From the NCBI GenBank assembly GCA_018350325.1, contig JAEVLN010000002.1:4695456-4759455 (forward strand): 64,000 bases of DNA, given 5' to 3'. Of the stretch, positions 40,382 to 50,299 are shown in pieces; position 1 is the first letter of the stretch, and each line of letters begins with the position of its first letter. The notes below the pieces were generated by a model. The model searched no databases, had not been told where the DNA came from, and worked only from the letters and a program-made list of their open reading frames with translations. Made by a program: the position numbers and the translations under genes. The DNA is from Globodera rostochiensis. Its lineage: Eukaryota > Nematoda > Chromadorea > Rhabditida > Heteroderidae.

Positions 40382-40930
40382 CTTAAATTAAATAAATAAA
40401 AGATAATTTTATTTACTCTTGTTTTGAAATTTGTTAAGCATAAAATGGATATTTTATCTTCGTAAGTTGTACATACTAGTTAATAAATTGTAATTTTGGT
40501 TAAAATATTAGACATATAACTTTATAATCAGCAACAAAACCCTTATAATTTTTAATCAAAGTTTATTTTTGGTTTATTATATACAGATTTGAATTTAGTA
40601 AAAAAAAAAAAGTAGCTATAAGCTTTAACATAAATTTGTGCTGTATTGAGCTCTGGTTTGTTTATAATAATTTAAAGATTGTTAGTACTTTTTGGTAGCT
40701 TTTTATTAATTTTTAATGTATTTTAGACTTGGCATAATGTTTTAGAAATTTGGTATTAATTTAAATAACTAATTAATTTATTGCCAGTTGCAAATAATAT
40801 AATTATAAATTCATTTGTTCTCATTCTGAAATCTTTTAAAATAAGTGTAAATTGCTTCTTAGATTTTTAAAATAAAATTTTTTTTATGATTAAATATTAC
40901 GGGTTTCGGTTTTATCTAAAACAGACTTAC

Positions 40931-40971
40931 TTTCAGTATCCGCGCTAGAATTAGAGGACTATTCTCAATTC
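40931..40971 (-). CDS. 41-bp minus microexon
   Basis: Acceptor ATGAATTAG and a consensus donor GAAA|GTAAGT bound 41 bp reading IENSPLILARILK. It precedes, on minus, the exon at 40298-40381. The 2-base start phase would need to match an upstream exon I cannot identify. Confidence 0.3.
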
Positions 40972-40979
40972 CTAATTCA

Positions 40980-41540
40980 TACCGTAAAACGGTTGGTTAA
41001 AGTGGGTCAAAATATTTTATTTTATGTTTACGTGATTTTTTAATTCAAATTAAATATTAACGGGTTTTATTTTAATATAAAACTTTTATTGGGTTTATAG
41101 CTTAATGCTTACTAAATTTCATAATTATATTTTTTTAGACTGAGGTTCAATCTTAAATTTTAATTTTGACTTTTTGATACTTTAGGTCGTTATTATTATT
41201 TTATTATTCTTTGAATATCGATTGTTTATGCTTGCACTAAAGTTTGTAAAGAATTTCATTTACTGGCTATGTATTATTAATTTAGGTTATAATCATGTAA
41301 TTAGAGAATGTATAAAAATATAACTCTTTTTAAATTGTCTATTCTTTGCCCTCCAGAGAATTTCGTTATATAAAAAAATGTAATTTTCTAGTATAAAAAC
41401 TTGGTGTTTTCATTGTAAATATTATATACTGTTTTAGCTAATATTTTTTTAATAGTTTAGTCGTGAAAAAAGTCTGAAAGGAGAATTAGTCAAATGATTT
41501 ATTAAGTCATTCATTCGTAGATGATCAAAATTATTTTGTT
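40980..41540. other. AT-rich, no feature seen
   Basis: T-biased on plus, no frame or repeat of note. Confidence 0.5.
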
Positions 41541-41543
41541 CTT

Positions 41544-41657
41544 TTATATCAGTTTGGTTTTTAGTTTTCTTGTATTCCTGACTTGTAAAGTTTTTGTATT
41601 TTGTCTGGCATAAGATACGGCGCAAATTGGAGGAAATTTGGTGTCATTTGGTTTAAA
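41544..41657 (-). CDS. 37-codon minus ORF
   Basis: Open to TAA (41544-41546): NDTKFPPICAVSYARQNTKT then LQVRNTRKLKTKLI. Donor GCC|GTATCT could end the GC-richer first part. Weak. Confidence 0.27.
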   Translation of the reverse strand, partial: FKPNDTKFPPICAVSYARQNTKTLQVRNTRKLKTKLI

Positions 41658-42047
41658 TTAATTTCCTATTATTTAATCAATTGAAATAGCCATGTCTTCC
41701 ATACTAAATTTCATTTAAGATTAGTTAATGAATTCCGTAAACTCTTTCCTAATTTTTTTTATTTAGTTTGCATTGTAACGTTCTAGTTGGTTCAATTAAA
41801 CATGTGGAAAGTCCCGTTTAAATTTTGTATCTGATCATGCTTTTATAATTTGTTACTTTTCACTTAATTTTTATTGGGCCAGGACCGAGACCCGCATCGA
41901 ACTCAAAGGCTGTCCATTTCTTTATTTAAATTTTTCATCAAATTTATTATTTTCAACAGTTCTCAATTTAGGAACCAAAATTTTGATATATTTTCAATAT
42001 GAAAATTAATCGGCCCAACCTTCACACTCCGAGGCCTTTGCTTCCGC

Positions 42048-42185
42048 CTAGTCCTCCGCCAATGCTTGTGCTAGCATTTCGGCCATCACGTCCCTCGGAG
42101 CCTCGGGTGAAACTAAATCTTCGGTGTAAATGAAATGATCACTAGTTTTAATAAATAAATGAAGCATATTATTGCAGGTATCAGA
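42048..42185 (-). CDS. Small acidic minus ORF, 39-45 codons
   Basis: ATG at 42165-42167 begins MLHLFIKTSDHFIYTEDLVS, then PEAPRDVMAEMLAQALAED and TAG (42048-42050). The GC-rich coding look continues in the same frame past the TAG as AEAKASECEGWAD to a TAA. The extra part may be 3' UTR, or the TAG may be a disabling mutation. Acidic C-terminus typical of a true protein end. Function unknown. Confidence 0.4.
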   Translation of the reverse strand, partial: SDTCNNMLHLFIKTSDHFIYTEDLVSPEAPRDVMAEMLAQALAED

Positions 42186-42189
42186 TTAG

Positions 42190-42770
42190 ACTAAAAATAA
42201 TAATGTTTTTACTCTTGAGAAAGACCTCATAATATAGAACACTTATTAAAATCATTTTTAGTTATTATTAAGGTTTCCATCATAAAAGTAATAAAATGTT
42301 GTTGCAGAATAATTGTTATATTTTATTAAAACTTTAGGTGCCGGCTTTTTTGACTATTTAACGAAAGTTAATTAGCAATTTGTAAAATTGCAAATAACAA
42401 TGATGAGAGCAGAGAAAGAGGGGGAGGTTACTGCATCAGAAAAGGATTGAATTCATTTGCAAAAGTTTATGGATTTCACATTTTGAAAGCGAATCAAAGC
42501 CAAACCGCTAGCAAATAAAAATATTCATTGTTCATCGTGCCCAATAATTTGAGCCCCAGGAATCAGAACATTTAAAAAAACAACACATCCTGTTTACAGA
42601 TTTATTTCAATTACAATCTTTATTTTTGTTAGTAGCCCCGATTTTAATCGTGAATTGTATATGGGTGATAATCATTCAATGGACTCATTAAAATATTTAT
42701 TTATTACTATGGACTTTTTAAACGATTTGACAGGTATAAAATAATGTAGAAACTAATTTGCATAAATATT
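42190..42770. other. AT-rich, one islet
   Basis: Minus VLIPGAQIIGHDEQ then TGA near 42545-42580 is short. Nothing else. Confidence 0.4.
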
Positions 42771-42777
42771 TTAAATT

Positions 42778-43053
42778 TTATTCATGTAATTTGATCGAAT
42801 GTTTTGCATCTCTTTGCTTTCTGGTGCTGATTTTTTTTGAATTATTAGAACAGAATAAATTCAAAGTTTTAGATAAACTCTGTCCGTCCTCAGCTTCCAA
42901 TTTTATCATCTTCAGCTGTTGACGGCTCTTTAAAAACTTTCCGAATTTTGTTTGTTGAGAAAACACGGTTAAAGCTAAAAGCTGGGGGTCACGGTTTTTT
43001 TTGAAAATGTGAAAATTACGAAAATTCTTTGTGTTAAGTTCCAATTCAGCGCA
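42778..43053 (-). CDS. 91-codon minus ORF, function unknown
   Basis: Stop-free on the stop-dense strand from 43053 to a stop at the low end. Reads ELNTKNFRNFHIFKKNRDPQ, then LLALTVFSQQTKFGKFLKSR, MIKLEAEDGQSLSKTLNLFC and a Ser/Lys/Arg tail. No ATG before MIKLEAED. Very basic overall and mostly polar, compatible with a nuclear protein exon. I do not recognise a family. Confidence 0.43.
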   Translation of the reverse strand, partial: CAELELNTKNFRNFHIFKKNRDPQLLALTVFSQQTKFGKFLKSRQQLKMIKLEAEDGQSLSKTLNLFCSNNSKKISTRKQRDAKHSIKLHE

Positions 43054-43059
43054 TTATTT

Positions 43060-43800
43060 TTTTTTAAATTCTTTTTCTAAGCCTTATTTGCGAAAAACAG
43101 ATGCCATTACAATGCCATTTCTTAGAAGCAATTTTCATATTTTCAAACATATCTTTTGGCCTACATGGTTTTCGGTGAATTGTCCAATTTAACTTTTTGC
43201 AAATGGATAAACATGCAAAATTTTATGTTCCATGTAATTCTCTGCGCTTAAATTCGTAGAGATCGCTTTTCACTCATTTCTTCTGTTTTTGTTAACAGCG
43301 TTAAAATGAAATTCTCCGAAAATTTCAACTTTAATATTCTTTTCAAAAAAATCTGATAATTAAAACCTGAAAATTTTGTGTAAAAATAAATAATACAATA
43401 TTTTTGAATTATTAAGCGGAATCAACGTCGAAATATGAGGTTGTCAAAGTCGGAACCGGGAAATTGAGTCAGTCATGCTTTTTAACATTTTATTGCAGAA
43501 GATTTTATGCCATATCCTTTTAAAAATATTTAAGGATGGAATAATTACACGTAAATACCAAAATATCTATTTCTAAATTGTAAACATTCATTTTTATAAA
43601 ATAATGTAAGAATATCGTTTATTCTAATTGAAATCCTTCGTTTCTTAATTAATAAATCAAACTGCACTTCTTCGAGGAATGGCATATTAATTAAAATATT
43701 TTATTTACATAAAGCTTTTTAATTTGCAACAACACAAAAATAAATTTTAAACAAATTTTGATAACGCTGAATTCGCATAATCGCAGGGTTTTTCGCCATA
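43060..43800. other. AT-rich, no feature; skew switch near 43.6 kb
   Basis: No long frame or repeat seen. Confidence 0.5.
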
Positions 43801-43804
43801 AGTA

Positions 43805-43885
43805 CAATTGGTGCCATTCTTCCAGGTTGAAAAATCAGTGATTACCCATCACAAAGAACCACAAAAAAATAGTCAAAAGATTTAA
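43805..43885 (+). CDS. Candidate terminal plus exon
   Basis: After CATAAG the frame reads QLVPFFQVEKSVITHHKEPQ then KNSQKI and TAA. An alternative donor CCAG|GTTGAA would give a shorter exon (TIGAILP). Confidence 0.25.
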   Translation, partial: QLVPFFQVEKSVITHHKEPQKNSQKI

Positions 43886-44002
43886 TTAATATTGAGCTTA
43901 AATGAATCATTATTACAATTAACGTATCATATTCATTATGCTAAAAAAAAATTTACTATTTGTCTCTTAACAATTCAACATATTAAATAATAAATGGATT
44001 AA

Positions 44003-44086
44003 CGCCGTAAGACCGGACGTCAGGCCGCAACAATGAGAAGAACGTTTGAAATATTAAAAAGAGTAAATGGTTATGTAAATTCTTAA
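44003..44086 (+). CDS. 27-codon plus ORF, basic
   Basis: RRKTGRQAATMRRTFEILKR then VNGYVNS to TAA (44084-44086), with GTAAG and GTCAG acceptor-like sites inside. Short. Confidence 0.25.
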   Translation, partial: RRKTGRQAATMRRTFEILKRVNGYVNS

Positions 44087-44251
44087 AAATTTTAATTAAA
44101 AAACTAACGTGAGTAAAAAGTAATTGTTAGTTAATAAACAACAATGAATTAAATTGATAAAAAGTCAAAGAATCTATGGAAATAGCAATTTTCTAATTTA
44201 CAATATGAATATAGTAATAAGACAAACGAAGCTCCTAACTTTATTTTTTAA

Positions 44252-44422
44252 CCAACAGTTATAAAACAAAACTTAACCTTAAATGGACTATTTTGCCTTT
44301 TTGAACTTTTTTGCGCATTGGCAATTTCCCCCCAAAAATTTCACAAGAAAAAGCTAAAGAGGGAACAAATCCCAACTGTGAATACAATATTTATGCAAAA
44401 AGAAAAAAAACTATTGCGTTAA
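44252..44422 (+). CDS. 56-codon plus ORF, hydrophobic then basic
   Basis: Checked codon by codon to TAA (44420-44422). Reads NGLFCLFELFCALAISPQKF, then HKKKLKREQIPTVNTIFMQK. The hydrophobic stretch followed by a Lys/Arg cluster would suit a membrane anchor. No ATG at its start. Confidence 0.38.
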   Translation, partial: PTVIKQNLTLNGLFCLFELFCALAISPQKFHKKKLKREQIPTVNTIFMQKEKKLLR

Positions 44423-44429
44423 TTGGTAA

Positions 44430-45745
44430 AGATTATTAAAATGATTCTCAATAAAGCTTTAACGAAGGAATCAGAGCTCAAATTTCATTTTAATAAAAAT
44501 TTAAATAACCAAAAATTACCTTAATTAGAAAGGCATTTTAACTGCCAACTTCATTATATTTAAATTAGATATATTATTGAGCAAAATAAAAACCTATAAG
44601 ATTATTAGTTGTTTTTATTTACACATTGGTCAACTAAATGCATATGTTAATACAAAAACAAAAAATAAGCTCGCTGGAGTCTGTTCAGAAAGGCGATGAT
44701 GCATTTTAAAAACATTTTTTGGTAAAGAAATTAAAGATTACTAAATCTTCAATGTAAAAAAGAAAGAATATTCAAAACTATTTAAAACACCAAAATTATG
44801 ATACATAAATATTGCCGTTCATATCGGACCGGGCGCAGTTGATGATTTTAAATTATTATAAAATCGGTAGCTAATTACAATCTGTATAGGGCACATAATT
44901 TGTGATCTTAAAGAAATTTTCCTTTTTTTCTTTGAACATATCATTAATAAATAGAGTCAGAATATGTACTGCAAAATCTTAACATTTCGTTTATTGCATT
45001 AAAGTGCCAAAATAAGTATATTCATAATGGCCAAATCGAACTTAAGTAAATTAAAAAAACGAAAATAAATTGAGTTTTATAATAAAATGAAAATAATTAT
45101 AAAAATCAATGAAAGCAATGAAAAATAACAAGTTATAATATTTAAGAAATAAAAAAATTCACTTTAGAAATAACTTAACAATCTTATCAATAAAAATTAA
45201 TTGTGCTTTTTAAAAAAAATTTAATTGCAAACAATTTAGGTTATTAGATTATTTAAAATTTAATAACGTTCCGTTTTGAATTGTTTATAATGATTACTGC
45301 GTGTATTGAAATTCATTCGAACTTAATAGCTCCTGAAAACATAAGAACATTTTCTTAATTCTGTAAATGTTTGTTGGGTATTGTTAAATTGGGTTTGATT
45401 AGTTTTTTCATTTGAGTTTTAACCATGTGAAACATTGTATTTTTTTATAATTTTTCTTGATTAATAGCTTTGCAAATTTACTATCCCAAATTTTTAGTTT
45501 TTAATTTTTAGTTGTTTTAGTTTTAGACAATGATATTTAAAATACAATATTTTTTCAATATATTTTTATTTAACAAAACGTTACTAAATTAAAAATTTAT
45601 ATTTGATTATCTTATTTTTGTTTTTTTTATTTTTAAAATATTTTATTACAAACGGCATCAACGTAATATAATTAATAAAATTTTGTGCCAAATATTCTGC
45701 TTATTAGCTTTTGTCTTCATAATTATTTTTAAATTAGATTGAGAT
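44430..45745. other. AT-rich, one islet; skew switch near 45.2 kb
   Basis: Islet 44812-44863 (plus NIAVHIGPGAVDDFKLL) is short. Rest empty. Confidence 0.4.
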
Positions 45746-45750
45746 TATAA

Positions 45751-45939
45751 TTACTTTAGTTTGAGTGCTGTGTCCTGGTAAGCTTTGGCGACCAAATGTC
45801 TGATTTCTTGAGCAAATTCAGTGAGTTTCGTCAGGAAAATGTTTGTTTTCTGATTTTCCTCAAGTCCGTCATAGATTGCCCTCGCGGGACCTCTCTGATA
45901 GAGGGGCAAAATTTGAGTACAGCGGGCCGGAGCCCATAC
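45751..45939 (-). CDS. 62-codon minus terminal exon, helical protein
   Basis: Checked codon by codon: acceptor GCTTAAG at about 45939, then WAPARCTQILPLYQRGPARA, IYDGLEENQKTNIFLTKLTE and FAQEIRHLVAKAYQDTALKL, ending TAA (45751-45753). GC-rich over its whole length while the flanks are AT-rich, and the last 35 residues look amphipathic helical. Among the strongest exon candidates. I do not recognise the family. Confidence 0.5.
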   Translation of the reverse strand, partial: VWAPARCTQILPLYQRGPARAIYDGLEENQKTNIFLTKLTEFAQEIRHLVAKAYQDTALKLK

Positions 45940-45944
45940 TTAAG

Positions 45945-46480
45945 CGGTGGTGATGATATTAAATAATTTAAAATATTTGTGAATTGGGGTTAATTCATTT
46001 ACAATTACAATCGCAAAAAAGATCAATTTTGCTGTTAATTTATTTCAAGTTTGGAATCAAATTAATTTTAAGAAAAATTCATTAACGCGGTCTGTTATCC
46101 GCCGCCGTCATCAGTTTCTAGCTTTGTTCGTTAAAAAATTCTTTATTTTAATGAAAAATTGTTCTTTGTTTGGATATACTTTAAATTGGCAAGGGCGCTT
46201 TATTTTCACAATTATCAATTTATATCTTGTACTAATTTTGCCATTTGCGTTATCTTATAATTTTAAACATTAAACATTTATCTTACTCAAGCAGTAGAAA
46301 TACGAATTTATATTTTTATTATTTTCAGTAGGCAAACACACCCAATTAGTTTTTAAATAACTTCATTCTGGTGATTTTAATCTAACTCGAAAACTAGCGT
46401 TACAGCGCAGCAGCGCTAATGTGATTTTTTTAAACCAATTTAATCCGGCTATTTTAAATCAAATAGATGATGGAATTCAT
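45945..46480. other. AT-rich, small palindromic islet
   Basis: 46398-46425 contains GCGTTACAGCGCAGCAGCGC, partly self-complementary. Minus ETDDGGG-TAA near 46095. Nothing callable. Confidence 0.35.
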
Positions 46481-46482
46481 TC

Positions 46483-46620
46483 TCATTTTGTTATTTTATT
46501 AAAGTAATTTTCGATATTATTTGTGTAGGCAACCTTTATATTAATTTTGAGCGATAGCGACCATGTTCCCGAATTGGTATTTGACTGCGCTGCTATCATT
46601 ACAGCCGGATCAGCTCGGTA
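46483..46620 (-). CDS. 45-codon minus ORF
   Basis: After ATACCGAG the frame reads DPAVMIAAQSNTNSGTWSLS then LKINIK, with donor AAG|GTTGCC. Plus also has ELVFDCAAIITAGSARYQ in frame to TGA. Block polarity favours minus. Confidence 0.27.
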   Translation of the reverse strand, partial: YRADPAVMIAAQSNTNSGTWSLSLKINIKVAYTNNIENYFNKITK

Positions 46621-46822
46621 TCAGTGAGATTTAGTTTTTTAAGTTTTAAAAAAAATTCAATGTAAAAGTTTATTCTTCAATCTGTATATTGATGATTGAT
46701 TGCTGTATATATGATTGACTTTTAAATACATGTTTTGAGCTTTAAAGGAACTTAATTTTATTTTTCTTTAAATAAATTTTTAGTTTTATTTTTTCAAAAT
46801 TGTTTTTTTATTAAACATTCAG

Positions 46823-46903
46823 ACGCCGAATCTGGCTTATAAAGCAGGTCGGGATGCCTTTGAAACGGCAATTTATTATAGTGAATATAAATTTGTGCAC
46901 AAG
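46823..46903 (+). CDS. 81-bp candidate exon, against block polarity
   Basis: Acceptor AAACATTCAG and donor AAG|GTTAAC bound exactly 27 codons, TPNLAYKAGRDAFETAIYYS then EYKFVHK. Good phase-0 exon on plus, but the block predicts minus, and a minus frame (NCRFKGIPTCFISQIRR) is open as well. Confidence 0.25.
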
Positions 46904-46909
46904 GTTAAC

Positions 46910-47755
46910 TTTCTTATTTAACTTATTAGACTCTGCGGTCGAAAAAAATTGATTGCCGATTGTGCAATTTTTCTTCGGATTTTTTTTTGTAAAAAAATAA
47001 TAAATTAATTTTTATTTAAAAATTTGATAATTTTTAAATTGTTTTTTACAAAGAAATAAATGGTCTTTTCGCTTTCTTTAAAAAATTTATTTAACTTTAA
47101 GAATTTTGAAATATTCATATTTATATTTTCAAATTATTCAGTAAAAACAATTATAATTATTTTTAAGTTTTGAGTTTTTATTAAGGTGTTGCATTTCTAG
47201 AATGATGAAAGCGTTTAATATAATTAAGGTTCAAGTTTTTTGATTTACGTTACAAATTTTTTTCCATTATTAAACTTTATCGAGTGTTTCTTTGCATCTT
47301 TTGAAATTTAATCAAAATGTTTTCTTGCCTGTCTTATCTGGGGGAAAAGTCAAACGAAAAAAGCAGTTACGGGTTGTAAAGGTCTGAAGACAATTGTAAA
47401 ACAATTATTGAAATTGATTTAATTTAGTAACATTTGTTGAGGGATTTTAAGAAATGCAATATTAAGGATGGCACAATCCGTCTAATCGATCATTGACATT
47501 TATTTTAATCGTGTCTTTAAAATCCTTTTTATTATTAATGAGTTTGCTTTAACGACTTTTTTATTGTTTACCTTTAATTAGAACTTAGCATAAAATTCTT
47601 TATAGCACAGGGCCAATGAGCGACAATGGAGCCTTAAGTAATGACTTTATAGAAAATATTTTTTTGAAGAGCTGATTTTTATTTATTTAGTTTTGTATGT
47701 CTTAATGATTTTAATTTTTATGTTAAAATGTGCATCCAAAAATCTCATTATTGTG
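46910..47755. other. AT-rich, no feature seen
   Basis: T-biased on plus. A short islet at 47340-47390 and one near 47610 are not coding-like enough to call. Confidence 0.45.
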
Positions 47756-47766
47756 CGTGATTTTAC

Positions 47767-47832
47767 CTGAAATATTAAAGGCCAGCAGTTTCTTTGCCGT
47801 CTTTACGGGACCGGGGATAAGCACAGACAAAT
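47767..47832 (-). CDS. Candidate minus exon with strong donor
   Basis: Reads VLIPGPVKTAKKLLAFNIS and ends at donor TCAG|GTAAAAT. Helical, basic. Acceptor not identified. Confidence 0.3.
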
Positions 47833-47939
47833 ATTTAAAACATTTAAAAATTGAATCATTTTTTACAATTTTACTGTATTATTCAAAATCAATTTTTTCC
47901 TTAATTTAAAATCATAAAAAATAGATTTTTTAAATTAGC

Positions 47940-48020
47940 TCCGGAATTCCCGACTTTTTGGGCCAAACGGCGCGATCATTTGTTGGTTGGCTCAGGGGCG
48001 CCACCGAAAATTTATGACGT
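47940..48020. other. GC-rich islet, undecided
   Basis: Open on both strands (minus FSVAPLSQPTNDRAVWPKKS, plus IPDFLGQTARSFVGWLRGAT). Contains CAGGGGCGCCACC, which resembles a hAT terminus, but no partner was found. Confidence 0.3.
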
Positions 48021-48024
48021 TTAT

Positions 48025-48905
48025 CCTATTTTTGTAAGTATTTTTTTTTGGGAATATGAATAAAACCTAAAACCAACCGGTTTGTTTTTATATAAAAAAG
48101 AGCCCGAGAAAGTCAATTTATTAATATTCGATATAAAAAATACAACACGCACTCAATTAAATTAAAGTTACAAACCAATTAAAAAATATGTTGAAATGAT
48201 ATTATAAAACACACTAAATAATTTTAAACATTTCTCAAATAAGTGTGAATAAAATTTTCCACCTGATGTGCTGGCTCAATCTAATTAAAAATTTTTTTAT
48301 AAATTGATTTTAACGAAAAAAATTCAAATAACCGGAAAAAGACCGCATGAAATTTATCAGATTCATTCAGACCAAACCTATAAACAATCAGATAAACGTT
48401 AATAAAAATGATAAGAATATTGGTAAATTATAAATAAAAAAACTGTAAAATAAGAACAAAAAATTTATTATAGGATTTGGATTAATAAGTATAATCGGAA
48501 AACAGCAATTAACTTTAAATAATTTGATCTTGGTATTTTTTTAAATTATCTAAAAATTAATGTATTCACCAATAATTTTATTCTAGAAATCATTTAAATC
48601 GGATTCTTGTAAATAAACTAAATTTATTATTTGAACATGATTATAAAGAGAATTATTTGTGATTAAGTATAAGAAAATAACCGGAAAAGACTATTCCGCA
48701 ATAATTTAAATTATGCGATCTTTAAAAATAATTATTTAAATTTAGGGCAACATGAGGTAACAAAGAAAACAGAATATAGAAAAATAATGCGAAGGAATAA
48801 GAAATTGCAATAAAACAAAAATTAATAAAGTTTGGCAAAATAAGAATTTAAATTGAAAATGATAGAAACGGTATGACGCCAGGTTAATATAAAATGCATT
48901 AATAA
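48025..48905. other. AT-rich, A-biased, no feature
   Basis: No frame or repeat of note. Confidence 0.5.
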
Positions 48906-48909
48906 ACAA

Positions 48910-49173
48910 ATGTGTTTCCTTTTTAATAGAGATATTAACTATACACAAACAAAAAAATATATATATATAATTCGAGAGAATAAATTTCAAAAAAATATAT
49001 ATATAATTCGAGAGAATAAATTTCAAAAAAATATATATATAATTCGAGAGAATAAATTTCAAAAAAATATATATAAACTCTGCGAGCTTTACTGTAATTG
49101 CACATGTAATACGACAGAATTTCAGTCCCTCAAGGGGAGGGAGGTGCTAGCATCGTTAAGCATAAATAGATAA
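48910..49173 (+). CDS. 87-codon plus ORF carrying 12-residue repeats
   Basis: Three in-frame copies of IYIIRENKFQKN (36-bp DNA unit) followed by a Cys-rich tail KLCELYCNCTCNTTEFQSLK then GREVLASLSINR and TAA. The repeat keeps frame because its unit is 36 bp. The tail sits in the GC-richer part. The N-terminal half may simply be read-through of a minisatellite. Confidence 0.28.
   Translation: MCFLFNRDINYTQTKKYIYIIRENKFQKNIYIIRENKFQKNIYIIRENKFQKNIYKLCELYCNCTCNTTEFQSLKGREVLASLSINR
48951..49076 (+). repeat. 36-bp minisatellite, about 3.3 copies
   Basis: Unit contains ATAATTCGAGAGAATAAATT and TCAAAAAAATATATAT. TTCGAGAGAA starts at 48971, 49007 and 49043, exactly 36 bp apart, with almost no divergence. 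Confidence 0.97.
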
Positions 49174-49522
49174 TTTCAACTAAACTTGTTGATATGTTCA
49201 AATTTTTCTAATAGTTTCAAGTTTATTTTTAATTTTCTAATAAAAAAGTAAAACATCGGAACGCCGAGGTGAATATAAAGTAGTAAAGGAAGCTCCTTAA
49301 CTCAACAGTAACACCTTTATTTACCAATAGTTAAAAATAAATTAAAAGTATGAACTAAAAATTACTGAATCAAAGATTGATCAAACTCATAATTAAAATA
49401 AAAACAGAATGTTTTAATAATCAGATTGAGACCCATTATTTGTTTCAAAAAAATACGGCTAGAGCATCGACCGATCTGGCAAAACCAACTAAATAAATAT
49501 AAAGCCAGCTTACCCATAATAA

Positions 49523-49732
49523 TACATATTTAAAATTATTCTAACCTCCCGCAAAAAAGGGGCAGGTGAACTCCGCTGGACCGTTAGTTTTGTCCCTTTT
49601 CATAAAATTAAACAACATAACATTTGGAAACACCCAAATATTAAAAATACAAATTTTAAATTAATCATCAAAGGATATATCCGTCTAAAAAGTTTAATTC
49701 GAAAATATGGATATAAAAACTTTAATTTTTAA
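49523..49732 (+). CDS. 69-codon plus ORF, very basic
   Basis: Checked codon by codon to TAA (49730-49732). Reads ILTSRKKGAGELRWTVSFVP, then FHKIKQHNIWKHPNIK and LIIKGYIRLKSLIRKYGY. On the stop-dense strand of an A block, with a GC-richer first third. Lys/Arg-rich, possibly nucleic-acid binding, but no domain recognised. No ATG. Confidence 0.4.
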   Translation, partial: YIFKIILTSRKKGAGELRWTVSFVPFHKIKQHNIWKHPNIKNTNFKLIIKGYIRLKSLIRKYGYKNFNF

Positions 49733-49988
49733 AAAGTGAGCAAATCAATGTTGATTAAAAATGGCTCCTCTTTTGGACGAAAAGGCAATAAAAAAACCTG
49801 TGATAAATGTCTGAATTGCAATTTTATATTCAATTAATAAAAATAAATAAACAATCTACATTTAAGTAATTTCGGACAAATAAATGATTAAACATTTTAA
49901 CGAGCCACCAGACTTTAATACAACGATAAAAATAAACAAAAGTTTATTCAATATAGATAAAAAGTAAAACATTTGTAAATCACCGTCA

Positions 49989-50296
49989 ATGCCAAGGCAA
50001 AAATATTCCGAACCGGGTACAATTGAAACCACGGACGCATTAATAAATAATAAATCAATGATTCATATTTTTTGGGTTTAAGGATTTCGGGGGTGCCAGT
50101 CGTGGACGTTGTCTGAGGATACGGAATGCACCGAGTTCATTGCAAAATTCTGTAATACGACAAATGTCGACACATAAAAACTGCCGCGCAAGAACAATAA
50201 GGCCAAACAAAAACCCCCTGCGGTTACCATGTTTGAGCTTTTTTTGTTGTTGCCAAATATTATAAAATATCCAAATTAAATGAACTAAACTAATTG
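49989..50296 (+). pseudogene. Plus frame of about 100 codons with two internal TAA
   Basis: From ATG (49989) one frame reads MPRQKYSEPGTIETTDALIN then MIHIFWV, TAA at 50079, GCQSWTLSEDTECTEFIAKF then CNTTNVDT, TAA at 50175, KLPRKNNKAKQKPPAVTMFE then LFLLLPNII. All three parts are in the same frame and coincide with the GC-richer island, and no TAG or TGA interrupts it. The middle part has a secreted-style Cys pattern. Best read as a decayed gene. Separate exons are the alternative. Confidence 0.35.
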
Positions 50297-50299
50297 TAA

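Noticed and set aside
48742..49062. 106-codon minus ORF
   Set aside because: Mostly the reverse reading of the 36-bp minisatellite plus T-rich sequence.
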